Source of the DNA: CATQGW01 sp965262235
GTDB taxonomy: Bacteria > Chloroflexota > Dehalococcoidia > Bin125
Length of the DNA: 64,000 nt
NCBI GenBank assembly: GCA_965262235.1
Contig: OZ253504.1
Location: 1,426,001-1,490,000, forward strand
Direction of reading: 5' to 3'
The notes below the pieces were generated by a model. The model was not told the DNA's origin and did not search any database. It saw only the letters and a list, made by a program, of their open reading frames with translations. Position numbers and translations under genes: made by a program. Shown piece after piece: positions 51,644 to 64,000 of this stretch; position 1 is the first letter of the stretch, and every line of letters begins with the position of its first letter.

Positions 51644-53438
51644 ACCAGCTCACATCCGCCTGGCCGAAGTGCGGCTTGCCGTCGCCGAAGTGCTCGAACT
51701 GCAGATTCGGGTCGTGCGCCATCACCGACGCGCTGAAGTACAGCTTGACGTGATACACCCGCGACTCGAGGACGCGGTTCAGCTCGCGCATCGCGAGGAC
51801 GCGTTCCTCCGGGTCGAAGACCTCGGTGACCTTCGTGAATGCAGCCTGCAGCTCCGCGTCCTTGTCGGCCTCCGGCAGCGCAAAGTCGAACGGCCCGTCC
51901 TGCCGCGCCACGAACGCCATCTGCTGCCAGACATCGGCTCGCACCGACATCCCAGCCATCATCACCGCGGTCTGCTTCTGGACCCACTCGACGTAGTAGT
52001 CCGGGCTGGGCCGGACCACAATGTTCATGTTGATCCCAAACTGCGCGAGGCTCGCCTGAATGAACTCAGCCTGCGCGATCGCCACGCTGCTGTCGCTGAT
52101 GTTCATGTCGTATTCGAGGCCGTCGGGGTAACCCGCCAGCGCGAGCTCCTCGCGCACCTTGTCCGGGTCGTAGGTCACGAGCACTTCGTCGGGGTCGTGG
52201 AACTCGCCCGTCGCCGGGCCAAGCCAGCCCCACCTGTTCGGCGTGTGCAGCCCGTCGTACAGCACTTCGACCAGCTTGTCGCGGTCGATCGCGAAGTTCA
52301 CCGCGCGTCGCAGGTGCACATTGTCCCACGGCGGCAGGTTCGGGTTGATGTAGAAGAACGAGTTCCCGTTCGTCGCCTTGATGCTGAGGCTCTTGCCCGC
52401 GTCCTCAATCCGGCCCAGGTCCTCCGTCGGCGGCCCGACCACCAGGTCGAACTCGCTCGTCAGCAGGCCGTTCGTCACCTGCGCGGCGGTCACGCCCTGC
52501 AGCAGCGTCAGCCGCTCAACCTTCGGCGCGTTCGGCTTCCAGTAATCGCGGAACCACTCCTGCACATACGGACCATCGAGGTCCTCGTCGACGTACGTGA
52601 ACGCGCCCGTGCCGGACGGCACCTCACGGCTGTTGGTGATGTTGATTCGCTCGTGCGAACTCGGCGCCGTGATCATCCCTGCGCGGTCGCCCAGCACCCG
52701 CAAGAGCGGCGAGAACGGCGCGTTCATCTCGAAGTTGACCGTCAGTTCGTCGACCGCCACCGCCGTCTCGACCGCCGCGAGGTCGGCCTTCACGTTCGAG
52801 CCCTCAAGGTTCTTGCCGCGATCAACGTGCAGACGCACTGCCTCCGAGGTCAGCATCGTCCCGTCGTGGAACGGCACCTCCGGCCGCAGCGTGAAGATGA
52901 TCTTCAGCGGATCCGGAATCTCCCACACCTCGGCCAGGCTGCGGCTCGCCGTCGGCGTCAACGCCGCGTCGTAGCCCACCAGATTGTCGAACACCGGCCA
53001 CAGCACCTGATGGTCGCCGCCGCCGGTGCCCGTCGAACCCTCCGTGCCGCTGATGTTGCCCACAATCGGCCAGGTCACCTCGCCGGTCGGCACGTGCGCG
53101 ACGGTTTCTTCCTGCGCCGCCTGCTGCGTCACTGCCTGCTGCTGCTGCTGGTCGTCGGCCTGCTGCGCCGCCTGCTGCTGATCGTCGGCCTGCTGCGCCT
53201 GCTGCGCCGCCTGCTGCTGTTGGGCCTGCTGCGCGGCCGTCTGCTGCTGCGCTGCCTGCTGCCGTTGCTCCTGCTGCTGCACGACCTGCGCGGCCGCCTG
53301 CTCCCCATCGTCGTCGTCGCCGCAGCCGACCAACGCGAGGCCCGCCGCCCCCACACCGGCCCGCGCACTGCTGCGCAGCAACGCACGCCGCGACACACGC
53401 TTGCGCGCCAATCGGGTCCAATAAGTTCGTTCGCTCAT
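51636..53438 (-). CDS. Peptide-type ABC substrate-binding lipoprotein (Tat signal, Gln-rich linker)
   Basis: The 600-residue protein is a family-5 (DppA/OppA-type) binding protein. The N-terminus has a twin-arginine motif VSRRALLR (Arg17-18) and lipobox LVGC (Cys39), so it should be exported folded and lipid-anchored. A strongly Gln/Ala-rich linker (about 45-115) follows, then the SBP fold (RSLAEVWEIPDPLKIIFTLR, VPFHDGTMLTSEAV, LRRAVNFAIDRDKLVEVLYDG). Ligand unknown: peptide or another solute. ATG at 53438 follows AGGAGG. It diverges from two permease genes 193 bp away; no ATPase gene is present. Confidence 0.92.
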   Translation of the reverse strand: MSERTYWTRLARKRVSRRALLRSSARAGVGAAGLALVGCGDDDDGEQAAAQVVQQQEQRQQAAQQQTAAQQAQQQQAAQQAQQADDQQQAAQQADDQQQQQAVTQQAAQEETVAHVPTGEVTWPIVGNISGTEGSTGTGGGDHQVLWPVFDNLVGYDAALTPTASRSLAEVWEIPDPLKIIFTLRPEVPFHDGTMLTSEAVRLHVDRGKNLEGSNVKADLAAVETAVAVDELTVNFEMNAPFSPLLRVLGDRAGMITAPSSHERINITNSREVPSGTGAFTYVDEDLDGPYVQEWFRDYWKPNAPKVERLTLLQGVTAAQVTNGLLTSEFDLVVGPPTEDLGRIEDAGKSLSIKATNGNSFFYINPNLPPWDNVHLRRAVNFAIDRDKLVEVLYDGLHTPNRWGWLGPATGEFHDPDEVLVTYDPDKVREELALAGYPDGLEYDMNISDSSVAIAQAEFIQASLAQFGINMNIVVRPSPDYYVEWVQKQTAVMMAGMSVRADVWQQMAFVARQDGPFDFALPEADKDAELQAAFTKVTEVFDPEERVLAMRELNRVLESRVYHVKLYFSASVMAHDPNLQFEHFGDGKPHFGQADVSWSS

Positions 53439-53631
53439 GATGCCTCCTGTAGAGCACCTTGCGGCGCACGGTCTCACTCGAACCGCGACCGCCGATGCTC
53501 CATCCCGCATGGTTTGTCGTAAGACTAAGGTATTGCTCGCGCAGGTAGGAGACCCGCGTCCGCAGTCGGTAGACTGCGCCGCCAGAACACAGGTGGGCGG
53601 CGCCCCCGCCCGACTCACGGAGTCGAAACCG

Positions 53632-54576
53632 ATGGCGACCTACGCTCTGCGCCGACTCTTCGCCACCATTCCGGTCCTCTTCCTGATCTCCGCGATCACG
53701 TTCTTCACCATCCGCCTGCTGCCCGGCGACCCCGCGCTGGCGATCCTCGGCCCCGAGGCCGACTTCAACCTCGTCGCAGCGCTGCGCGAAGAACTCGGAC
53801 TCAATCGCCCCGTCCTCGTGCAGTACGCGGACTGGATGTACCACGCCTTCCAGGGCGAGTTCGGCGTCAGCCGGCGCTCCGGCGACACCGTCGCCGCGCT
53901 CGTCTCCGACCGCCTCGAGGTCACGATTCAACTCGGCATCCTCTCGCTGATCGTCGCCGTCGCGCTCGCCTTACCGATCGGTCTCATGGCCGGCGCGCGT
54001 CCCAACACGCCGTTCGACTACCTCGGCACCGTCTTCGCCGTCGTCGGCGCGGCGATCCCCAACTTCTGGCTCGCCCTTTTGTTAATTCTTGTCTTCGCTG
54101 TCGATTTCGGCTGGTTCCCCGCCCTCGGCTTCACCAGCTTCCGCGAGGACCCGCTCCAGAACATGCGCGGCATGATCCTGCCCGCCGTCGCGATCGGCAT
54201 CGCCCAGGCCGCCGTCCTCGCCCGCCAGACTCGCGCCTCACTGGTCGAGGTGATGCAACAGGACTACGTCCGCACGGCCCGCAGCAAGGGCCTGCGCGAG
54301 CGCACGGTGATCGTGCGCCACGGCTTCCGCAATGCCCTGATCCCCGTCGTCACCGTCCTCGGCCTGCAGATCTCCAACATCGTCAGCGGCGCGATCATCA
54401 TCGAATCCGTCTTCTCGCTGCCCGGCATCGGCAAACTGCTGATCGACTCGATCTTCAATCGCGAGCTCGTCACCGTGCAGGCCCTCGGCCTGATGCTCGC
54501 CATCGCCGTCGCCATGTCCAACTTGCTCGTTGACATCTCCTATGCCTATCTGGACCCGAGGATCCGCTATGAGTAG
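53632..54576 (+). CDS. dppB: ABC transporter permease, DppB family
   Basis: The 314-residue permease has six helices, an N-terminal ALRRLFATIPVLFLISAITF (in full 20) start and the ABC-contacting EAA-like loop RQTRASLVEVMQQDYVRTARSKGL. The last strand PRIRYE is typical. It forms the import channel for the peptide-type binding protein encoded divergently. ATG at 53632 is the start chosen; the frame is open earlier. Its stop overlaps the next permease by 8 bases. Confidence 0.94.
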   Translation: MATYALRRLFATIPVLFLISAITFFTIRLLPGDPALAILGPEADFNLVAALREELGLNRPVLVQYADWMYHAFQGEFGVSRRSGDTVAALVSDRLEVTIQLGILSLIVAVALALPIGLMAGARPNTPFDYLGTVFAVVGAAIPNFWLALLLILVFAVDFGWFPALGFTSFREDPLQNMRGMILPAVAIGIAQAAVLARQTRASLVEVMQQDYVRTARSKGLRERTVIVRHGFRNALIPVVTVLGLQISNIVSGAIIIESVFSLPGIGKLLIDSIFNRELVTVQALGLMLAIAVAMSNLLVDISYAYLDPRIRYE

Positions 54577-55456
54577 CGCCGCCGTCCCCTGGACCGACAA
54601 CAGCCGGCGCTTCGCCCGCGAGCGTGAGTTCGCCCGCCGCTTCGTGCGCCGACCCGCCGGCATGTTCAGCCTGAGCATCATCCTGACCGTCCTCTTCGCC
54701 GCCATCTTTACCAGCGTTGCCGCCACCCACGACCCGATCGCCACCGACTTCGACGCCCTCTTCTCCGACCCCTCCGGCGCCCACTGGCTGGGGACCGACA
54801 ATCTGGGCCGCGACACCTACTCCCGGATCGTCCACGGCGCCCGTACGGCCCTGCTCGTCGGCGTCATCTCCGTCGGTATCGGCGTCACCATCGGCATGCC
54901 CTACGGCATGCTCGCCGGCTACCTCGGCGGCCGCAAAGACGAAGTCATGATGCGCGTGATGGACGCCCTCTACGCCTTCCCCGCCCTGCTGCTCGCCCTG
55001 ATCATCATCGCCGTGCTCGGCACCGGCGTGTTCAACGTGATGATCGCGATCGGAGTCGTCTTCATCCCTGGACTTGCGCGGCTCGTGCGCGGCAGCACGC
55101 TGTCCGTCAAGGCGATGGAGTACGTGCTCGCCGCCGAGTCCAGCGGGGCGAGCACCCCGCGGATCATCTTCCAGCACATCGCGCCCAACATCCTCGCTCC
55201 CGTGATCGTGCAGGGCTCGCTCGCGATCGGTTTCGCGATCATCGCCGAGGCCGGCCTCAGCTTCCTCGGGCTTGGCTCTCAGCCACCCGACCCCTCCTGG
55301 GGCTCGATGCTCAGCGGCGCGCAGCGCTTCCTCACCAGCAAGGGCATCCTCGCCGTCTTCCCCGGCCTCGCAATCGTGCTCACCGTGCTCGCCTTCAACC
55401 TGCTCGGCGACACCCTCCGCGACCTGCTCGACCCCCGCCTGCGCGGCGCCGACTAG
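54569..55456 (+). CDS. dppC: ABC transporter permease, DppC family
   Basis: The 295-residue partner permease has the N-terminal DppC helix, HWLGTDNLGRDTYSRIVHGAR and a coupling loop VRGSTLSVKAMEYVLAAESSGAS. It ends DPRLRGAD. It overlaps dppB (ATGAGTAG), so the two are translated together. The ATP-binding DppD and DppF genes do not follow; rpoC converges instead. Confidence 0.94.
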   Translation: MSSAAVPWTDNSRRFAREREFARRFVRRPAGMFSLSIILTVLFAAIFTSVAATHDPIATDFDALFSDPSGAHWLGTDNLGRDTYSRIVHGARTALLVGVISVGIGVTIGMPYGMLAGYLGGRKDEVMMRVMDALYAFPALLLALIIIAVLGTGVFNVMIAIGVVFIPGLARLVRGSTLSVKAMEYVLAAESSGASTPRIIFQHIAPNILAPVIVQGSLAIGFAIIAEAGLSFLGLGSQPPDPSWGSMLSGAQRFLTSKGILAVFPGLAIVLTVLAFNLLGDTLRDLLDPRLRGAD

Positions 55457-55496
55457 GCACTTCCGCCCGAGCGGCAGGCCGGAAGCCCAGCAGCGA

Positions 55497-55518
55497 CCGA
55501 AGCGCGTGAGGGCTTCGG
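55497..55518 (+). terminator. Hairpin after dppC
   Basis: CCGAAGC (55497-55503) pairs with GCTTCGG (55512-55518) over 8 bases, 40 bases after the dppC stop. A further CTTCCG/CGGAAG pair lies at 55460-55485. Confidence 0.55.
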
Positions 55519-55585
55519 CGCGACGGGAGGCTGGGGGCTCCGTGCAAGCCGCCAGCCGCAGTTCCTCAGCAAAGCTCTGAATAAC

Positions 55586-55695
55586 TCTCCCCCCGCTTTG
55601 CGGGGGGAGATGTCACGGCGTGACAGAGGGGGGCTCCCGCGCTCCGCAACGCCGACCTCTGCCTTCGGCCTCTCCCCCCGCTCCGCGGGGGGAGA
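55586..55695. repeat. REP-like double palindromic element
   Basis: Two near-identical 25-base hairpins, TCTCCCCCCGC-TTT-GCGGGGGGAGA (55586-55610) and the same arms around TCC (55671-55695), bracket a TGTCAC/GTGACA stem (55611-55625) and other inverted segments. This compact set of palindromes, between converging dppC and rpoC, has the style of mobile intergenic REP elements. It could also terminate both genes. Confidence 0.75.
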
Positions 55696-55721
55696 GGGGA
55701 TCCGACTTGTTCAGAGGATTC

Positions 55722-58700
55722 TTAGCTCTCCGTGGGTAGCGCCACGTAGCCGCCGTCGTCGTCGAATCCGCTGACCCCCGCGGGCAGCAGGTCGACCTCC
55801 GTGTCGGCATCGTCGTCGAAGCCGTAGCCCAGCTCCCCGAGGTCGTCCTCGTCGGCGCTGTAGAACGGATCCGCCTCAACACCCGACAGGTCCGCCGAGA
55901 GCGGCAGCGGCTTGGGCTCCGGCAGCGGCGGCAGTTCGATCACTGCTCGCGCCGGAATCATCTTGCCGATGATCACGTTCTCCTTCAGACCGACCAGGTT
56001 ATCCACGGCGCCGTTGATCGCTGCCTCGGTCAGCACCCGCGTCGTTTCCTGGAACGACGCGGCCGACAGCCACGACTCCTGCGAGAGCGACGCCTTCGTC
56101 ACCCCCAACAGCACCGGCTGCGCCGTCGCCGACGCCTCGCCGTCGCTGATCAGCCGCGTGTTGACCTCCTGGTAGGTGTAGCGGTCGACCAACTCGCCGG
56201 GCAGCCAGTCGGAGTCGCCCGACTCGTCGATCTGCACCTTGCGCAGCATCTGACGCACGATCACTTCAATGTGCTTGTCGTGAATCGTCACACCCTGCGC
56301 CCGGTAGACCTCCTGCACCTCGGTCACCAGATAGCGGTGCACCGCGTCCACGCCGAGGATGCGCATCATGTCCTGCGGGTTGATCGAGCCCTCGGTCAGC
56401 GCGTCCCCAGCCTCGATCCGCTGACCCTCTGCAATCCGCAGCCGCGCCGCGGCCGGGATGTCGTACTCGCGCGTCTCCGTCGTGAAGTAAGTGATCGCCA
56501 GCCGGCGCGTGCCGCGCTTGCGCTCGATCACGCCATCGACACGCGCCCGCAGGCGCCGCACCTCGGGATCGTCCGTCTCCTCCTCCGGCTTCGGCAGCCG
56601 CGCGATCTGGTCGCCCGCCTCCACCGCCGCGCCGTCCTGCACCAGCACCCGTGTGCCCGGCGGCAGCTCGTACTCGTCGCGGTTGATGTCGTCCGCGGTC
56701 ACACGAACCTTGCGCAGCTCGCCCTCTCGCAGCACCTCCGCGGTGCCGTCGATCTCGGCGATCACCGCCTGGCCCTTCGGCGAACGAGCCTCGAACAGCT
56801 CCTCCACGCGCGGCAGACCAGTCGTGATGTCGCTCACACCCGCGACGCCGCCGGTGTGGAACGTCCGCATCGTCAGCTGCGTACCCGGCTCGCCGATGCT
56901 CTGCGCCGCGATGATCCCCACCGCAGCGCCCATCTCGACCAGCGCGCCCGTCGCCAACGACTGGCCGTAGCACAGCTGGCAGAGCCCCTTGCGCGTCCGG
57001 CAGACCATCGGCGAGCGCACATGGAAGCTGCGCACCCCGGCTTCGATCAGCCGGCTGACCAGCAGCCCGTCGAGCAGCGAGTTCGTCTCGGCCAGGATCT
57101 CGCCCGTTTGCGGGTCCACGATCCGCGACGCCGTGTAGCGCCCCGTGACCCGCTCGTCGAGCGTCTCCAGAATGCCGTCGTCATCGATCTCGCCGATCCG
57201 GATGCCCGGCACCGCGATCCCGCTCGGCACGCAGTCTTCCTCGCGGATGATCACATCCTGCGAGACATCGATCAGCCGCCGAGTCAGGTAGCCGCTGTCG
57301 GCCGTGCGCAGCGCGGTGTCGGCCAGACCCTTGCGTGCGCCGTGCGTCGAGATGAAGTACTCCAGCACCGACAGCCCGTCGCGGAACGACGAGCGGATCG
57401 GCAGCTCGATAATCCGCCCCGAGGGGTCCGACATCAGGCCGCGCATGCCGGCCATCTGCCGCACCTGCGCGATGTTGCCCTTGGCCCCGCTCGAAACCAT
57501 CAGATTGATCGAGCCGTACTCGCTCATGTGCTCCGAGATCGAGTCGGTGATCTGCTGGGTCGCCTCGGTCCAGACATTGACCGTCGCCTGGTAGCGCTCG
57601 TTGTCCGTCATCAGCCCGCGGCCGTAATCCTCGCGGATCATCTCCACGCGCTTCTCAGCGTCGCGAATCACGCGCGCCTTTTCGACCGGCGTGCGCAGCT
57701 CATCGACCGCGATCGTCGTGCCCGAGCGCGTCGCGAAGCGGAACCCGATCGACTTGATCCGGTCCGCCATCAGCGCCGTCTCGTCGCCGCCCAGCAGGCG
57801 GTAGCAGGTGCTGATCAGCCGCTTCAGTTCCTTCTTGTCCAGCTCCGTATTGACCTCGCTGAACGGCACGCCGTCGGGCACGACCTCGTCGAAGATCACG
57901 CGACCGACCGTCGTCGTCACGATCTCGCCGTCGGTCCGCTGCGCGTCGCGCACGCGGATCTCGTCGTGCAGCGCGACCGCCTGTAGCTCGTAGCTCAGCC
58001 GCACGTCCTCGAACGAGGGGAAGCTGCGCACCACGGCGGCGGGCTTGCCGTTCGCTCGCGCCTCGATGGCGGTCTGCGGGCCCGCCGACGAGCCGGTCCG
58101 CGGGTCCAGCGTCAGGTAGTAGCAGCCCATCACCATGTCCAGCGTCGGCGCCACCACCGGCTCGCCGTTCGAGGGCAGCAACAGGTTCGTCGTGCTCAGC
58201 ATCACCTGCCGCGCTTCGGCCACCGCCGCGCGGCTCAGCGGCACGTGGACCGCCATCTGGTCGCCATCGAAGTCGGCGTTGAACGCCGAGCAGACCAGCG
58301 GGTGAATCTGAATCGCGCTGCCATCGACCAGCACCGGCTCAAACGCCTGGATGCCCAGGCGATGCAGCGTGGGCGCGCGGTTGAGCAGCACCGGCCGTGT
58401 CTTGACTACGTCCTCGAGCACGTCCCAGACCTCGGGCCGGGCGCGCTCCACGATCCGCTTGGCGCTCTTGATGTTCGGCGCCAGCCCGCGCGTGACCAGC
58501 TCGTACATCAGGAACGGCTTGAACAGCTCCAGCGCCATCCGCCGCGGCAGACCGCACTGATGCAGCTTCAGCTCCGGGCCGACCACGATCACCGAGCGGC
58601 CCGCGTAGTCCACGCGCTTGCCCAGCAAATTCTGGCGGAACCGACCCTGCTTGCCCTTCAGCATGTCCGAGAGGCTCTTCAGCCGGTGATTGCCGCTGCC

Positions 58701-60168
58701 CGTCACCGCGCGGCCGCGCCGACCGTTGTCGATCAGCGAGTCGACCGCCTCCTGCAGCATCCGCTTCTCATTGCGAATGATGATCTCCGGCGCGCCCAGC
58801 TCAAGCAGACGCTTCAACCGATTGTTGCGGTTGATCACCCGCCGGTAGAGGTCGTTGAGGTCCGACGTCGCGAAGCGACCGCCGTCGAGCTGCACCATCG
58901 GGCGCAGGTCGGGCGGCAGCACCGGCAGCGCACGGAAGAACATCCAGCCCGGGCTGTTGGTCGACTTATCCAGACCGTCGACCACGCGCAGCCGCTTCAT
59001 CGCCTTCTTGCGCCGCTGCCCCGCGGTCGTCGCCACCTCTTCCTTGAGCTGCTCCGCCGTCGCGGCCAGGTCCATCCGGCTGATCAGCGAGAGGATCGCC
59101 TCGGCGCCCATCTCGCAGCGCACCACGCCGGGGTACTGCTCCATCAGGTCCTCGGCGCGCTGCTCCGTCAGGATCGCCTTGTCGAAGTCGCCCGTCACAA
59201 CCGGGTCCGCGAGTGTGGCGAGGTCCTGATCGATCCGCTCCTGCAGCTCTTGCTCGGCCCGCTGCTCGAGCGTGTCAAGCTGCTCGCGCAGCCGCTCTTC
59301 CTGCTCGGCCACGTTCTCGCGGGCCAGGTCGGCGCTGTCCGAAGCAGCCTGGCGCAGCTGCGCCTCGGCCGCTGCGCGGCCCGCCTCGCGCTCCCCCAGC
59401 AAACGCTCAAGCGTCGCCTCCAGCGCCGCCAGCGTCTGCTCCGCCTCGATCGGATCGCCGCGGTCGGCGATCTTCTCGCCCGCGAGCCGTAGGTTGCGCC
59501 GCGCCTTCTTGCCGTCGAACTCCGTGATCATCGCACGTGTCGCCACGGCCTGCTCGTGCAGCTCAGCGATCTGCGCCTCGTGCTCAGTCGCCTGCGTCGC
59601 CAGATCGGCCGCGAGCCGCGATTCGACGTCGGCCAGCAGCTTCTCGCGGGCCGTGGCCAGCTTCTCGCGCGTCTCTTCCAACCGCTGACGCTGATCGTCG
59701 ATCGCGTCCTCGGCGTCCATCCGCAGGTACTCGATCGCCTTCGCCTTGGCGTCTTCGTCGACGTAGGTCACGATGTATTGCGCGAAGTAGATCACCCGCT
59801 CCAGCTTGCGCGGCGAGAGGTCGAGCAGCAGCGCGATCCGCGCCGGTGTGCCCTTCACGAACCAGATGTGCGAAACCGGCGCCGCCAGCTCCACGTGACC
59901 CATCCGCTCGCGACGCACCTTGCTGCGCGTCACCTCGACCCCGCACTTGTCGCAGATGATCCCCTTGTAGCGCACCCGCTTGTACTTTCCGCAGGCGCAC
60001 TCGAAGTCCTTCTGCGGACCGAAGATCTTCTCGCAGAACAGCCCGTCCTTCTCCGGCTTGAGCGTCCGGTAGTTGATCGTCTCCGGCTTCATCACCTCGC
60101 CGAACGACCAGTTGCGGACCTGCTCCGGCGAAGCCAGGGAAATCCGCATCGCATCGAAATCGCGAACC

Positions 60169-60176
<8 letters not shown>
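55722..60176 (-). CDS. rpoC: RNA polymerase beta-prime subunit
   Basis: The 1484-residue catalytic subunit has its zinc ribbon (Cys60, 62, 75, 78: FECACGKY, ICDKCGVEV), the DNA-gripping RVINRNNRLKRLLELGAP and the active-site NADFDGDQMAVHVPL, whose Asp residues hold the catalytic Mg. Between the zinc region and the MGAEAI segment lies an insert of about 190 residues (145-335) of charged coiled coil. Actinobacteria have a shorter one at this place; E. coli and Bacillus have almost none. GTG at 60176 overlaps the end of rpoB by 8 bases. The acidic C-terminal 70 residues are also family-variable. Confidence 0.97.

Positions 60177-64000
<3,824 letters not shown>

Noticed and set aside
55999..56007. 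TTATCCACG resembling a DnaA box
   Set aside because: A single site inside rpoC, with no cluster, no AT-rich region and no dnaA nearby; no origin is claimed.

Overview
The window is a dense, very GC-rich stretch of bacterial chromosome carrying housekeeping genes. The gene set suggests a monoderm-type Chloroflexota. This is an inference from: a complex I operon without nuoEFG; an OmpR-type regulator with a degraded receiver next to two glutamine synthetases; many lipoproteins with no outer-membrane genes; a short YidC; and a charged coiled-coil insert in RpoC like that of Actinobacteria. A Thermomicrobia- or Dehalococcoidia-like lineage would fit, but the sequence alone does not settle it. I see no phage, transposon, CRISPR array or rRNA.

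Layout. (1) 1-2372, plus strand: tail of an unknown gene, holB and ricT. (2) 2402-8747: the chromosome-segregation and membrane-insertion block. On the minus strand it reads rpmH, rnpA, yidD, a PQQ-propeller lipoprotein, yidC, jag/khpB, parA, parB. A promoter lies ahead of rpmH. There are two parS sites, one beyond parB and one built into the start codon of the lipoprotein. (3) 8805-19111: envelope genes, namely a lytic transglycosylase lipoprotein, alr, a CopC-like membrane protein, an unknown protein, DoxX, an MMPL transporter and a trypsin-fold lipoprotein that has lost its catalytic residues. (4) 19233-23422: GYD protein, tRNA-Thr(CGU), GlnR-like regulator and two type I glutamine synthetases with opposite predicted regulation. 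(5) 23445-34056: the nuo operon nuoABCDHJKLMN on the minus strand. A good promoter contains an inverted repeat in its spacer; nuoE, F, G and I are absent. (6) 34091-47372: GNAT, an alpha-methylacyl-CoA racemase, valS, an unknown gene overlapping the end of secA, secA, twin SH3b/beta-propeller secreted proteins and prs. (7) 47602-49873: groESL with a sigma-A-like promoter, a CIRCE element and a strong terminator. (8) 49930-55695: acyl-CoA carboxylase carboxyltransferase, a divergent peptide-type ABC importer (binding protein and two permeases, no ATPase) and a cluster of hairpins. (9) 55722-64000: rpoC and rpoB, the latter cut by the window edge.

How the parts fit: the rpmH-to-parB operon links ribosome and RNase P production, membrane protein insertion and chromosome partition. 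The GlnR-like gene and the two glutamine synthetases look like a nitrogen-assimilation unit. The nuo operon encodes a membrane arm plus B, C and D, so it needs NuoI, and any electron-input module, from elsewhere. Short in-frame tandem duplications of 9 or 12 bp recur in jag, rnpA, yidD and rpoB and seem to be a habit of this genome. I found no clear-cut new multi-gene defence or biosynthetic system. The most promising unexplained items are the lipoprotein inserted between yidD and yidC, the secA-overlapping gene and the twin propeller proteins.
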